Of a stretch of DNA of 64,000 nt, positions 1 to 10,118 are shown one piece after another (position 1 is the first letter of the stretch; each line of letters starts with the position of its first letter). Under the pieces are notes generated by a model that saw nothing but the letters and a program-made list of their open reading frames with translations, was not told the origin of the DNA and did not search any database. The position numbers and the translations under genes were made by a program. The DNA is taken from positions 13,681,427 through 13,745,426 of the forward strand of contig NC_086366.1 of assembly GCF_036324505.1 (NCBI RefSeq), read 5' to 3'. This stretch comes from Eleginops maclovinus (Eukaryota > Chordata > Actinopteri > Perciformes > Eleginopidae).

Positions 1-160
1 TACAAGAAAGGATTAGGAAGTTGCTGGGTTGGCTGAACCAGACTCGGCAACTCCCCCAGACTACATGTCTTTCGATCGATAATATATATTCTTATTTTAT
101 TTTATTTATTATTTTATTTAATCTTATTATTATTGCCGTGTATATTGTTTTTAATCATTA

Positions 161-207
<47 letters not shown>

Positions 208-1417
208 GTTTCTTCTTGGTCTGTTGTTGCCTTGACACTAGAATTTCCCTATGGGGATTGTTAAAAGTCCATTTTATCGGATTTTATCTCAACTATCCAG
301 AAGTTATAAATCGCACACATTATTACTTTACATTAACACGATACAATAATTATCTTCCTTCGTTTCGTTTTGTGACGAATAAGTGTATTTGTGTGAAAAT
401 TTCGTTTTAGCAGGAAAAGAAAAGGGGCATAAGAAAAGGCCTGCCCTGACACACAACGGTGCAAGCTCCTCTTGAAGAAAGTGTCGGATTAAATACTCAA
501 ATAAAGATAAAAATATGATGGATTGTAGCTATACATTTAAAAACATGATTCCATTCTGCGTTTAAATGTATAAACAAGCTAAATGAATCGCAAATAGCCG
601 AATAATTTGAATCTTTGCTTTAGTTTGTTTCGTCGATTCATTTATTATTTATAGAAAACATAGATATGCTGAGGAATTTTGGACGCGATTCCCGATGTGG
701 GTCGTACCCAAAAGCAGCACCAATGCAGAAGGATTCCTTGAAAATGTCTCTGAAATAATCGTGCAATAAAAGAAAATTCGAAAAAAACTACAAGCTGTTT
801 TTTAACGGAGTCTATTGAGGCGCCTATGGGTCGATATGCTTAATAGTAAGAATAGCGATAATAAAAACAGTAATAAGAATATGAATAAGAATAGCCATAG
901 GTAAAGGTATCTGCATTTTTTGGAGAAAACGATCCCCTCGCCAGAGTTATGAAAGCAATCTTGATTTTCTTTGTCACACTCTCAAACTTCTAGATGAAAA
1001 TAGCTGGCTACCAAACACAAAATGACTAATTAATTATTTGTTGGAACATAATTTCTTAAAAACACATAACATGCCCAAAAAAAGAATCAAAAGAATGCAA
1101 ATTTTAAATATCACAATAATACTTTAGCTTATTCAGAAAACTGAGCAATTCAAGAATCAACACCTTGCTCCTGTTCTTAAATCCCTAATGTGCTTCCAGT
1201 TCAGTATAATATAGATTTGAAATTGCTGCTGTTAGTTTATTACTCAATAATACGGGGCTGACGTGCATTTTAAAGGATTCTGGATCACTTGAAGTCATTC
1301 TTTATTGTCTCAGATGAGATGTGCCTAAAATTAAGCTTGTTGTCAAAGACTACATAGATTTATACAAAAACAATAATTTTCAAAAGGTCAGAGAACCTTA
1401 AATGTAAAACCTAAAAG
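1..1417. other. AT-rich stretch without a recognisable gene
   Basis: I see no exon, RNA gene or identifiable element here apart from the ATT microsatellite near the left edge. The frame at 21-410 is mostly Tyr and Phe runs produced by that microsatellite and is not a believable protein. The left edge may be the tail of a feature lying outside the window, but nothing in the sequence shows which. Confidence 0.5.
161..208. repeat. (ATT)n microsatellite
   Basis: A nearly pure trinucleotide array of about 48 bases. It produces a run of Tyr codons in one frame, which should not be read as a gene. Confidence 0.95.
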
Positions 1418-1612
1418 CAGTGGTGTAACTAGATGGATTTATTCAAATACTGTACTTAAGTACAATTCTGAGGTACTGTACTTTACTTATAGTAAAATGG
1501 TTATACTTTGATCTTCTACCTGACTACAATTCACTTACAAGACTTTAGTTATATCTGGAGTAAATACACAAGCTACCGGTGCAGTATACAAAGTCATTCA
1601 AACTAGCTGCTG
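1418..1612 (+). mobile_element. Fragment of a non-autonomous DNA transposon (MITE copy 1)
   Basis: It begins with a CAGTGGTG-type terminus and continues with AAGTACAATT and GGTACTGTACTTTACTT blocks, then GGAGTAAAT and CACAAGCTACC. The same ordered blocks occur in reverse complement in the copies at 21910-22422 and 22807-23317. This copy loses similarity near 1612, so about the distal two thirds is missing. The CAG-type terminus suggests a hAT-derived MITE, which is an inference. Confidence 0.6.
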
Positions 1613-1889
1613 TCATGATCCTTCACTGAAAGAAACAACATGTAGGATTTACTTGATTAAATCCTCGTAAATATTTGCACTCACTTTTTTAAAGTATATT
1701 TTACTGCTATAATATCAAGTAGAACTTACTTTCCAATATCAAGTAAAATGTACTTATCCCTAAACGTAACATATTAAGTAAATCTTACTTAATAATGTTT
1801 AAGTTACACATTATATTTATTTAAACTAATTAAGTAAAGTCTAATTATTTTTCTTAATAGACAGGAACATCACTGTTATCAAATTATTA

Positions 1890-3350
1890 AGTAAATAGCC
1901 TGCATCTGGAGACCATCCAGGTGCTGTGGAAGACGTCCTGCAGACGTTCCTGTCCCTAAAAAGACAACTCCTTCTGGGCTCAATGACTATCGGCCGGTAG
2001 CTCTCACATCTCAGGTGATGAAGGTGCTGGAGAGCCTGGTCTTGTCCCATCTCAGACCGCAGGTGAGATCTTTTTTAGACCCTCTGCAATTTGCCTATCA
2101 GCCTCGCCTGGGGGTGGACGATGCTATTATCTACCTGCTGTAGCGTGCTCACTCGTACCTGGATGGATCTCCAGTGCATTAAACACGATCCAGCCACAAC
2201 TTCTGAGTGACGAGCGGCAGGCTACGAGGGTAGACGTGTCCACCATCTCCTGGATTGCCAACTACCTCACAGACAGGCCACAGTATGTCCGGCTGGGCAG
2301 TCTACTGTCTGATGTGGTGGTTGGTAGTACAGGAGCCCCACAGGGGACTGTGCTGTCTCCTTTCCTGTTCACCTTATACACCACTGACTTTCAACACAAC
2401 TCAGAGTCATGCCGCCTGCAGAAATTTTCATATGACTCTGCAGTGGTAGGGTGTATAAGGGATCGATGGGAGGAGGAGTACAGAGCACTGGTGGAGGATT
2501 TTGTGGACGGGGAAACATCATCTGCTTCTGAATGTGGCCAAGACCAGAGAGATGGTCATTGACTTCAGGAAGAAGAGGATGTCTTCACTGCCCCTGTGCA
2601 TTCTGGGTGAGGATGTGGCTGTGGTGGAGGATTACAAGTACCTTGGAGTGCACCTTGACAATGGACTGAACTGGAGGGCCAACACTGACGCTGTGTACAG
2701 GAAGGGGATGAGCCGACTCTATTTCCTGAGGAAGCTGAGATCCTTCAACGTGTGCAGCAAGATGTTGGAGATCTTTTACCAGTCTGTTGTTGCTAGTGCA
2801 CTCTTCTTTGCTGCCGTCTGCTGGGGGGCAGCATCAGAGCCGGTGACACCAGCAGAATCAATAAACTGATCAGGAAAGCTGACTCGGTCATCAGCATCAA
2901 ACTGGACAATTTTGAGGCTGTGGTGGAGAGGAGGCCCCTTAACAAACGGTCCATCATGGATAACCCCGCCCACCCTCTCCACCTGCAGCTATACCAGACA
3001 GTGGAGCTCCTTCTCCAACAGATTGCTCCTGCTCCGCTGTAACAAGGACTGGTACATTCCTGCCCACTGCAATCACTCTGTACAATAATTCCCCCCTGGC
3101 TGGCAGACAACTCACTGCTCCATAGCCTCTGTAAACTGGGCTTAACATGCACTCCTTCACACTTAACATTGTACATTTACACTGTATTATTATTGCATTT
3201 TTGTACATTTGTATATTTCATTTTCATTTTTACTTTATTTTTTTGTTCGAATTATTTGTATTTGTTTTGCTTCTCTTTGTATTTCGCTGCTGCAATGCAA
3301 AACATTCCCAGTTTGGGATAAATAAAGTACTTCTGATTCTGATATTATAT
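1890..3350 (+). pseudogene. Decayed LINE (L2/CR1 type) reverse transcriptase with 3' tail
   Basis: Conceptual translation gives consecutive LINE reverse-transcriptase blocks: [10 protein letters not shown] at about 1971, [12 protein letters not shown] at about 2070, GAPQGTVLSP at about 2332, a catalytic-box region at about 2423 and YKYLGVHLDN at about 2635. A frame change and several stops separate the blocks, for example TAG near 2142 and the switch near 2500, so it cannot be translated whole. The catalytic box reads FSYDS where an FxDD sequence is expected, so one of the two metal-binding Asp residues is lost. The element ends in an AATAAAG stretch followed by a short TTCTGA repeat, typical of LINE 3' ends. 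It is 5' truncated, as most LINE copies are. The clade assignment is tentative. Confidence 0.85.
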
Positions 3351-3352
3351 TA

Positions 3353-3605
3353 ATTTCAATTCAATTCAATAGGGCTTTATTGGCATGAAAGTTAAAAGAA
3401 ACAATGTTGCCAAAGCATCAACATACAAAATAATAAGATATACAAACAACAAAAAAATACATTTCAAATTAGTATAAATTAATGATATATATACAGTAAT
3501 ACAAAAACACTTCGACACACGTAGATAATAACTTAGAAAACGTTGCAATTTCAAACAAAAAAAGGTAAATGGATTCAGAAAAGGCTCCTGCCTGCCTGTG
3601 TTCAG
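3353..3605 (-). repeat. LINE 3' end with (TTGAAT)n tail
   Basis: Read on the minus strand, the sequence ends CATGCCAATAAAGCCC followed by an ATTGAATTGAATTG tail, a familiar fish LINE 3' terminus with a polyadenylation-like AATAAA. It probably belongs to the same minus-strand element as the coding remnant at 4020-4478, but the DNA between them was not recognised. Confidence 0.6.
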
Positions 3606-3686
3606 ACTCACAAGAGTGTCCGTAGCAATAATAAAAAAATGTCCATATTTGTAGGTACATGAGGAAGGAGGAGTGTCCCGGTTGTA

Positions 3687-3815
3687 TTATTTATAAAGGC
3701 CTATCTTTTTCAGTTACAACACTCTAAAGGATGACCCAAACAGGCTCCAAAATGCTCACGCTTTTTGCTTACATTTTCTCCGTCTGGCTGATTGGCAGCT
3801 CCACCAATGTTTGTG
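3687..3815 (+). other. Candidate orphan first exon: TATA-like box, signal peptide, phase-1 donor
   Basis: A TATA-like TTTATAAAGG at about 3690 is followed by an ATG at 3731. The reading frame encodes about 28 residues with a hydrophobic core (MLTLFAYIFSVWLIGSS from the second Met) that looks like a signal peptide. It runs into a strong splice donor, G|GTAAGTG, at 3816, which would leave the frame in phase 1, as in many secreted or immunoglobulin-type genes. I find no downstream exon in the repeat nest. The alternative is chance similarity inside the 3' untranslated region of the minus-strand LINE lying on both sides. Confidence 0.25.
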
Positions 3816-4019
3816 GTAAGTGGGCTAATTAACCTTAGTAATATAACGGAACTCAAATTGGCTGTTTTTGTTCAGTTATTATTTCGATGTTTAGTTTTCC
3901 CACAATCATTTAGTCCTTTGGGTTGAAGCAGAAGATAATTATGAGGGGGATGATTTATTTATAGGTAGATTTTTAAACGTTGGCTACTGAAACGTATCTG
4001 ACCTGAGTAATTCAAAGCA

Positions 4020-4478
4020 TTACGTGGAGGACCTTTCATTTTCCAAGTTTAATAGTCTGTGTGCATGTTCAGGCATGAACGTAAATGTATGTTTAAAGTA
4101 AATGTTCCTCATTTCATTGAAAGTTTCACACTTTAGGAGGAAGTGCATCTCTGTCTCAGTCTCACCTGTCGTACAGTGACCACATATTCTGTCTTCTTTT
4201 GGTTGCCAGGATCTTTTGTGTCTTCCTGTTTCGATTGCCACTTTGTGGTCTCTGAGCCTGTACTTTGTCAGGATCTGTCTCTGCTTTCTATCTCTGACAG
4301 TAGAGAGATATTCTGCCAGTTCATAATCTCTTTTTAGTGCCAGGTGGCAATCTAATCTACTTTTAGTTTCTTCTTCCCAATGCTGTAAATAGTTTTCTTT
4401 ACATTGTGTTATAATTAGTTTGACTGTGATTGGTTTTTGGAGAGCAGTGTTGTTGTGAGCCTTGTCAGAGTGCACCAA
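4020..4478 (-). pseudogene. LINE C-terminal zinc-knuckle remnant
   Basis: A 152-codon minus-strand frame with many charged residues. It ends in a Cys-x2-Cys-x9-His-x4-Cys pattern (CGHC...HFLLKC), the kind of Cys/His motif found after the reverse transcriptase in LINE ORF2 proteins. There is no RT domain upstream in the same frame, because a different LINE begins at about 4495. It is therefore a 3' fragment, probably of the element ending at 3353. It is not a host gene as far as I can see. Confidence 0.5.
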
Positions 4479-4494
4479 CTGACATAGGGGACTC

Positions 4495-5728
4495 TTTTAT
4501 GGGTTTAGCTCTTGGCTTTGGAGGGCTTTGAATTGGAGGGTGTCTTGAATATTAATAACTTCTCTCCAAAATTCTTGCAATTGTATACAGGACCATAAAC
4601 AATAGAAAAGACTCCCTTTATGTGCCTCACATTTAAAACATACATCACTAATATTACCATTGAAATGATTCAGGACTACAGGAGTGATATATAGCGTCAT
4701 AACCCACTTATATTGTAAGAGTCTGAGACCTGGATTGTATGTTTGTGCCTGAGAAATGTTACAAATGGTTAGCCATTCAGGCTCAGTTCATTCTTCCTCT
4801 AGGTCAGCTCACCAGGCAAGTCTCTTATCATCAGATGAATCCTGTGACCCTGACATTAGAGTCCTATAGAGAATAGAGATAAGTCTTCTCTGGGGCAGGC
4901 AAGCTACCACCTTTTCTATTGCTGACAGATCAGGAAAGGTGAGTTTTTTTTTAGTCTTATAAATGAAGTCTCTAATTTGAAGGTACTTAAAGTTCTGTCT
5001 GATATCTTCAAAATATCTGATATTTTCCAAATACCTTTGTCTTCCCAAAGTTTGAATCGTCTGTCTTTTTCCCCTGGAGGGAAATTGTTGTTTCCCCAAA
5101 TGGGTGTGAACTGGGACATTTTAAGGGAAACATTTAGGTATTTATGAACTTCATGCCATACATGGATAGTATTTGAAACAAATGGATTGCCTGTAGCTTT
5201 CCGTAGTTTTGCCAGATCACCAGAGTAAAGATACAAATATAGAGGTAGGTGAGAAGTTTCTCTTTCAATATGCACCCAAGAGAGGAATGAAGTAAATCTA
5301 AACCAAAAAGAAGTAGTCCACAGTTGGCTTGCCCAGTAGTAACATTGGAGTTAGGGAGTTTCAGCCCACCCCTTTCATAAGGTAAGTAGAGTAGGGAGAG
5401 ACGCAGTCTCGCTCGTCTGTTGTTCCAAATGAAATTTCTGAAGTTTGGTCATATTTGAAAAGAAGTTAGTTGGTGGTGGTCACGGTAAGCATTGGAATAG
5501 GTATAAAAATGTAGGTAGGACATTCATTTTAAGGATATTAATTCTGCTAATCAATGAAATAGGCATTGCTGACCACTTTTTAATGAGGCTCGTCACTCCT
5601 GATATCACTGGATCATAATTAGTGGATACAAGGTCATCTGTTGTAGGTGTGATTTTGATCCCCAGATACATAAAACTTCCAACATTATTAAATGTGGTGA
5701 CTACTGGGGGGTTACTTCTCTTAGAAGC
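4495..5728 (-). pseudogene. L1-type LINE ORF2 remnant, 3' part
   Basis: Minus-strand translations carry the region downstream of an L1-type reverse transcriptase. VTTFNNVGSFMYLGIKI lies at about 5650-5700, SLISRINILKMNVLPTFLYL at about 5500-5560, FTPIWGNNNFPPG at about 5060-5110 and ITPVVLNHFNGNIS...CFKC...C at about 4610-4690. Frameshifts and stops separate the blocks. In the terminal motif a Tyr stands where the usual His is expected. The copy is interrupted at its upstream side by the LTR element; its continuation, with the catalytic FADD box, lies at 11008-11230. Confidence 0.8.
5724..5728. repeat. Target-site duplication GAAGC (left)
   Basis: GAAGC directly precedes the TGTTACG start of the 5' LTR. 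The same five bases follow the 3' LTR at 11003-11007. Five-base duplications are usual for Ty3/gypsy-type integrases. Confidence 0.95.
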
Positions 5729-6412
5729 TGTTACGTGCCGAGCAGGCTGTACTTTTGTTTCTTGCCTCCTGCTCTTTTCTCTACTCCCTGTCATTCACTA
5801 CAGCTAATCAGCAGCTGATCAGTACCTGCCTGGGCATCTCTGACTGATGACTGATTGGCTCCTCACCCTCAGCTGACCAATCAGCACCCAGGACCAGCCA
5901 TAAAGGAGACAACCAGGAAGCCTTCTCGGTCTCACTGCTGGGCCTGCTGCTGACTGAATTTGACTGCGTGTTAAACTATTGTGACAATCGCGTAGCCTAT
6001 GCTATATGTTGTGACTGTGTGTGTGGTGGGAGGTGGAGGAGTTAGGTAAGTTGGGGTACCCTTTACATCTCATCACGTAGATAACCTATGTTAGACACAC
6101 TAGGTTAGCGGATTGTTGCCACCCCTGTATTTTGCTTTGTCCACTTGTTAGTAGTTCAGGAAGTGAGGGTTTTTGTTTGAGTTTGTTTCAGAAGAGAGAT
6201 GTAGAGATAGGCCTGGTTTTTGTTATATTTATTTCTTTTATTTGGCACAATCTCCCTGGTCTCCTCCTCCTCCTCACCTGAAGAACATTTGTTGTGTATT
6301 CTTTTGTGAGTACAAATAAACATTGTCTGTGACCTTTAACCTGACTTACTCATTAATTGGTTGTCGCGTGTTACAGTCTCCAGGTCCCCTAGACTTTAGT
6401 GGGGACGTAACA
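5729..6412 (+). repeat. 5' LTR
   Basis: 684 bp, starting TGTTACG and ending GTAACA. It contains an ATAAAG TATA-like site at about 5900, a CCAATCAG box at about 5876, and AATAAA at about 6317 as the likely polyadenylation signal. I found no difference from the 3' LTR on reading both through. Confidence 0.95.
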
Positions 6413-6416
6413 CAAA

Positions 6417-6434
6417 TGGGGGCTCGTCCGGGAT
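6417..6434 (+). promoter_or_regulatory. Primer-binding site for tRNA-Pro
   Basis: TGGGGGCTCGTCCGGGAT lies four bases after the 5' LTR. It is the complement of the 3' end of tRNA-Pro, the same 18-base primer site used by murine leukaemia-type gammaretroviruses. It would prime minus-strand DNA synthesis. Confidence 0.9.
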
Positions 6435-6502
6435 CCTTTTTCCTGAGCTAAAGACAACCACTATTGAGAAGTCACTGTAGTTGTGACAGTTTGGCTGAGA
6501 AA

Positions 6503-7687
6503 ATGGGTTTTGAATTAGAGGATTTCATCAAAAATCCAAGTTTTGATAAGTTGAATTCGTGTCGCAAAGATGACTTGTTATGTATTGCAGCTCACTATAA
6601 CATTTCAGTAAACAGGTATTGTTTAAAAAAAGAGCTAAGAGAGATAGTTCTGCAAAAACTTGAGGAGTTAAAAATACTTGTACGCCCAGTCTTGTCAACT
6701 CAGCCTAGGTCTGATGTGTTTGTTGATGATAGGGAAACCATTGTTGGCGCTTCGTTCTTAGAACAGAAGGGTCAGGCTATCTTAACTACACCTCGAGTTG
6801 ACAAGGTTACTCTTGAGGCTCTTCCAGCAACGCTTCCTAGGTTTGAGGCTTTCTCTCCAGGTAGCTTAGGTTCAAGTAGTGATGCCAGACTGAAGGTTCG
6901 TCTTGCCCGTCTTCAGCTGGAGGTCCAGGAGAAGGAAATGGCACGTAGAGCAGACTATGAACACAAACTGCAGATTCGCAAGTTAGAGATAGAAGCTGAG
7001 AAGGAGATCGCGTTGAAGCGGCTTGACATCGAAGCCCTGAGAATCTCTTCAGAGAAGACCTTGTCACAGACACTTGAGAGGTCAATACCTTCGCTCACAG
7101 ACCCTCATACAAAACGTTTTGACGTTAGCAAACATATTGCTTTGGTACCAATTTTTAGAGAGTCAGAGGTTGACTCATATTTTTGTGCTTTTGAGAGAAT
7201 TGCAACTGCACTAAATTGGCCTAAAGACATGTGGCCAATCCTACTTCAGTGCAAATTAATCGGTAAAGCTCAGGAAGTGGTATCGTCACTCTCTTTGGAA
7301 GAAAGCTTGCAGTACGAGGTGCTTAAAGAGTCGATCTTGCGTGCTTATGAGCTTGTGCCGGAGGCCTACAGGCAAAAATTCAGAAACCGCAAAAAGTCTG
7401 CTACGCAGACATTTGTTGAGTTTGCGCGAGAAAAGGCTGTTCTCTTTGATAAATGGTGTGCAGCAAGTGAAGTGAAGGATCGTTTTGAGTCTCTTCGTCA
7501 ATTGCTTCTCTTAGAAGATTTTAAGAACTCTTTGCCCGAAAGGTTGGTAATATTCTTAAATGAGCAGAAGGTCACTTCACTGTCTAGGGCAGCGGTCTTG
7601 GCGGATGAATTTGTACTCACTCACAAGTGTATTTTCTTCTTCCTTACACCCAGACAAGGCTGCAGGGTCTTTAACTGGGAGACCTGA
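6503..7687 (+). CDS. gag: Gag protein of the LTR retrotransposon, SCAN-like capsid region
   Basis: Structural protein that would form the cytoplasmic particle. I chose ATG 6503 (gaaaATGg context) because the frame upstream of it has only non-ATG starts. It is 394 residues to the stop at 7687. Residues about 127-188 are highly charged and heptad-like, probably a coiled coil (QLEVQEKEMARR, RKLEIEAEKEIALKRLDIEAL). Residues about 240-375 (LVPEAYRQKFRNRKKS, TFVEFAREKAVLFDKWC, LEDFKNSLPERLVIFLNEQ) resemble the SCAN-domain fold, which is known to descend from Gmr1-like Gag capsids. The nucleocapsid zinc knuckle is not in this frame: it appears in the +1 frame at 7752, so either a +1 shift is programmed or a one-base indel lies between about 7625 and 7690. 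Confidence 0.85.
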   Translation: MGFELEDFIKNPSFDKLNSCRKDDLLCIAAHYNISVNRYCLKKELREIVLQKLEELKILVRPVLSTQPRSDVFVDDRETIVGASFLEQKGQAILTTPRVDKVTLEALPATLPRFEAFSPGSLGSSSDARLKVRLARLQLEVQEKEMARRADYEHKLQIRKLEIEAEKEIALKRLDIEALRISSEKTLSQTLERSIPSLTDPHTKRFDVSKHIALVPIFRESEVDSYFCAFERIATALNWPKDMWPILLQCKLIGKAQEVVSSLSLEESLQYEVLKESILRAYELVPEAYRQKFRNRKKSATQTFVEFAREKAVLFDKWCAASEVKDRFESLRQLLLLEDFKNSLPERLVIFLNEQKVTSLSRAAVLADEFVLTHKCIFFFLTPRQGCRVFNWET

Positions 7688-10118
7688 TCTTGGCCCCACT
7701 CCTTTTGAAAAATCTAGAGGACCACCATCACCTCCTCGGGGGCCTCGTGAGTGTTACTACTGCCATAAAACAGGTCACCTTATTTCAGAGTGTCTTACCT
7801 TGAAGCGCAAACAGCAACCTTCACTACGTTTACAAACGCCAAAAGGCATGGGACTCATTAAAGAAGTGTCACTATCGGACATTGAAAGATCACAGGAGGA
7901 TGATGTACCTGATCCCTGTTTCAAGCCATTTATTTCAAAGGGCTTTGTTTCTTTAACAGGGGATCCTGGAGACCAGCTGCCAGTGCAGGTACTTAGGGAC
8001 ACAGGAGGTTCTCAGTCTATCATCAGAGAAGGCATCTTACCGTTAACGTCCAGCTCATCATGTTGTTCAAGTGCTGTTGTTCAAGGTGTAGGCATGACAC
8101 TAGTGGCAGCCCCTTTGCACAATGTGTATATTTCCACAACTCTTGTAAAAGGGTTCTTTAAAGTAGCCGTTCTCCCTGCCTTGCCCATCAAAGGGGTGGA
8201 TTTCATTCTTAGTAATGACTTGGCAGGGGGCAAAGTTAGGCCAGTACCGGAGGTCATTCATTCTCCCGATTTAAGTTTAGACGCAGGTCAAACAGCTGAA
8301 GTACTTCCTGAGATCTTTCCTGCGTGTGTGGTTACAAGGGCCCAGTCAAAAAAATATGGAGATGACTTGTCTGACTCTTTTCTTGCTACAGGGCAGTTTC
8401 CTCATGTCACGACTGAGTCGGACAAGCTGCCAGAGGAGGCCCGGTCTGCTGGTGCTGGATCATCCCGTAACTGCACAGAACTTGTACAACTGCCTGCCTC
8501 TAGGGAAGAATTCTTGGCAGCCCAGCTAAGTGATAAAACACTTTCCAAATGTCTCTCTTCTGTTACCAGTGAGGAAGACGCCAAGTCAAAGAAGAGGGCC
8601 TACATTATCGAGGATGGCCTATTGATGCGTCGTTGGGTTAGTGAGACCTGTGAAGAGTCAGACTCCTGTGCAATTTATCAGGTTGTTGTGCCAACAGCCT
8701 ATCGTTCTCAAGTGATGTCCTTGGCTCATGATCATCTGTGGTCAGGTCACATGGGGGTAACAAAAACTTATGACCGAGTCTTAAAACATTTCTTTTGGCC
8801 AGGACTCAAGTCAGATGTTGTTCTTCATTGTCGATCATGTCATGTATGCCAGGTTGCTGGTGAGCCGAATCAAGTGATTCACCCTGCTCCTCTCATCCCC
8901 ATTCCAGTAATGGGGGAGCCATTTGAAAGAGTGATTGTGGATTGTGTGGGACCTTTGCCAAAAACTAAAACAGGAAATCAGTTTCTCTTAACTGTCATGT
9001 GTGCTTCCACTAGGTTCCCAGAAGCCATTCCACTACGGAAAATCACTGCTCCAGTTGTCACCAGGGCACTTTTGAAGTTTTTTTCCCTCTTTGGTCTACC
9101 CAAGGTGGTTCAAACGGATCAAGGAACCAACTTTATGTCTAAAGTGTTCGCCAGGGTACTTGACACCTTAGGTATCAAGCATGTGACATCCAGCCCGTAT
9201 CATCCTGAAAGTCAGGGGGCACTAGAGAGATTTCACCAGACCATGAAATGCATGCTAAGAAAACATTGCCATGAGTCTCATAGAGATTGGGATGATGGTG
9301 TTCCTTTGGTGTTATTCGCTGCCCGGGAGGCTGTTCAGGAGTCTCTAGACTTTAGTCCTGCGGAGTTAGTGTTTGGACATGAGGTCAGAGGACCATTAAG
9401 GGTTCTTAAAGAGCATCTGATCATGTCAAAGAATAAAGTTTGCAGTATCCCGGAGTATGTTGCCAAACTTAAGGAGCGTCTAAAGCGGGCCTGTTCCTTG
9501 GCTAGGGAAGCTCTGGCCTCTTCCCAGGGGAAAATGAAGAAACGCTACGACCAGAAGGCAGTAGCGCGCTTGTTTCAGCCAGGAGACAAAGTATTGGTTC
9601 TATTGCCTGTAACTGGTTCTGCTCTGTCTACTAAATTCTCTGGTCCTTATGTTGTAGATGCGAAGCTCGGTGAAACAAATTACGTCATTCAAACACCTGA
9701 CGGCAGACGTCCTACCAGAGTGTGTCATGTCAACATGCTAAAGAGGTACTGCTCCCGGGATGATCAAAATGAGTCTTCCAAAGCTCACCAGGTGGGGACA
9801 TTAGTCTCTCCTATGGCTTCAATTACAAAGGTGAGCTCAAATGAGGATGAAGATGAGTTGGTGATGCGCAATGCAACACCACAGGGGGCAAGACTAAGCA
9901 ATGCTGAGGTATTGTTGGATTTGCCCCACTACTTGTCTCATCTCCCTGGTAATCAGGGAAATGACATTAAGTCCCTGATATTTGACTTTGAATGTCTTTT
10001 CAATAAGACTCCCTCACAAACTTCTGTCATAGTTCATGATGTTGTGTTGACCAACCCTTTGCCCATCAAACAGCGTGCATATAGGGTTAACCCAGTTAAG
10101 AGGGAAGTTGTATACTGA
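7560..10118 (+). CDS. pol: NC-protease-integrase polyprotein of the LTR retrotransposon, truncated at RT
   Basis: The 852-codon frame overlaps gag in the +1 frame; the homologous part starts near 7640, so the ATG at 7560 is probably not a real start. A CCHC knuckle (CYYCHKTGHLISEC) is at residues about 65-78 and an aspartic protease motif (LRDTGGS) at about 144-150. The integrase HHCC zinc domain (HDHLWSGHMG...CRSCHVCQ) is at about 389-430. The integrase core has D461, D520 and E556, giving a D,D(35)E spacing. Reverse transcriptase begins only after the integrase (QRAYRVNPVKREVVY) and is cut at the stop at 10116. Integrase before RT in one unbroken frame shows that the order is original and not a rearrangement. 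The deletion removes the RT catalytic YxDD region. Confidence 0.9.
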   Translation: MSRRSLHCLGQRSWRMNLYSLTSVFSSSLHPDKAAGSLTGRPDLGPTPFEKSRGPPSPPRGPRECYYCHKTGHLISECLTLKRKQQPSLRLQTPKGMGLIKEVSLSDIERSQEDDVPDPCFKPFISKGFVSLTGDPGDQLPVQVLRDTGGSQSIIREGILPLTSSSSCCSSAVVQGVGMTLVAAPLHNVYISTTLVKGFFKVAVLPALPIKGVDFILSNDLAGGKVRPVPEVIHSPDLSLDAGQTAEVLPEIFPACVVTRAQSKKYGDDLSDSFLATGQFPHVTTESDKLPEEARSAGAGSSRNCTELVQLPASREEFLAAQLSDKTLSKCLSSVTSEEDAKSKKRAYIIEDGLLMRRWVSETCEESDSCAIYQVVVPTAYRSQVMSLAHDHLWSGHMGVTKTYDRVLKHFFWPGLKSDVVLHCRSCHVCQVAGEPNQVIHPAPLIPIPVMGEPFERVIVDCVGPLPKTKTGNQFLLTVMCASTRFPEAIPLRKITAPVVTRALLKFFSLFGLPKVVQTDQGTNFMSKVFARVLDTLGIKHVTSSPYHPESQGALERFHQTMKCMLRKHCHESHRDWDDGVPLVLFAAREAVQESLDFSPAELVFGHEVRGPLRVLKEHLIMSKNKVCSIPEYVAKLKERLKRACSLAREALASSQGKMKKRYDQKAVARLFQPGDKVLVLLPVTGSALSTKFSGPYVVDAKLGETNYVIQTPDGRRPTRVCHVNMLKRYCSRDDQNESSKAHQVGTLVSPMASITKVSSNEDEDELVMRNATPQGARLSNAEVLLDLPHYLSHLPGNQGNDIKSLIFDFECLFNKTPSQTSVIVHDVVLTNPLPIKQRAYRVNPVKREVVY

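Noticed and set aside
21..410. 129-residue open frame at the left edge
   Set aside because: Dominated by Tyr runs from an ATT microsatellite; no start context, motif or splice sites.
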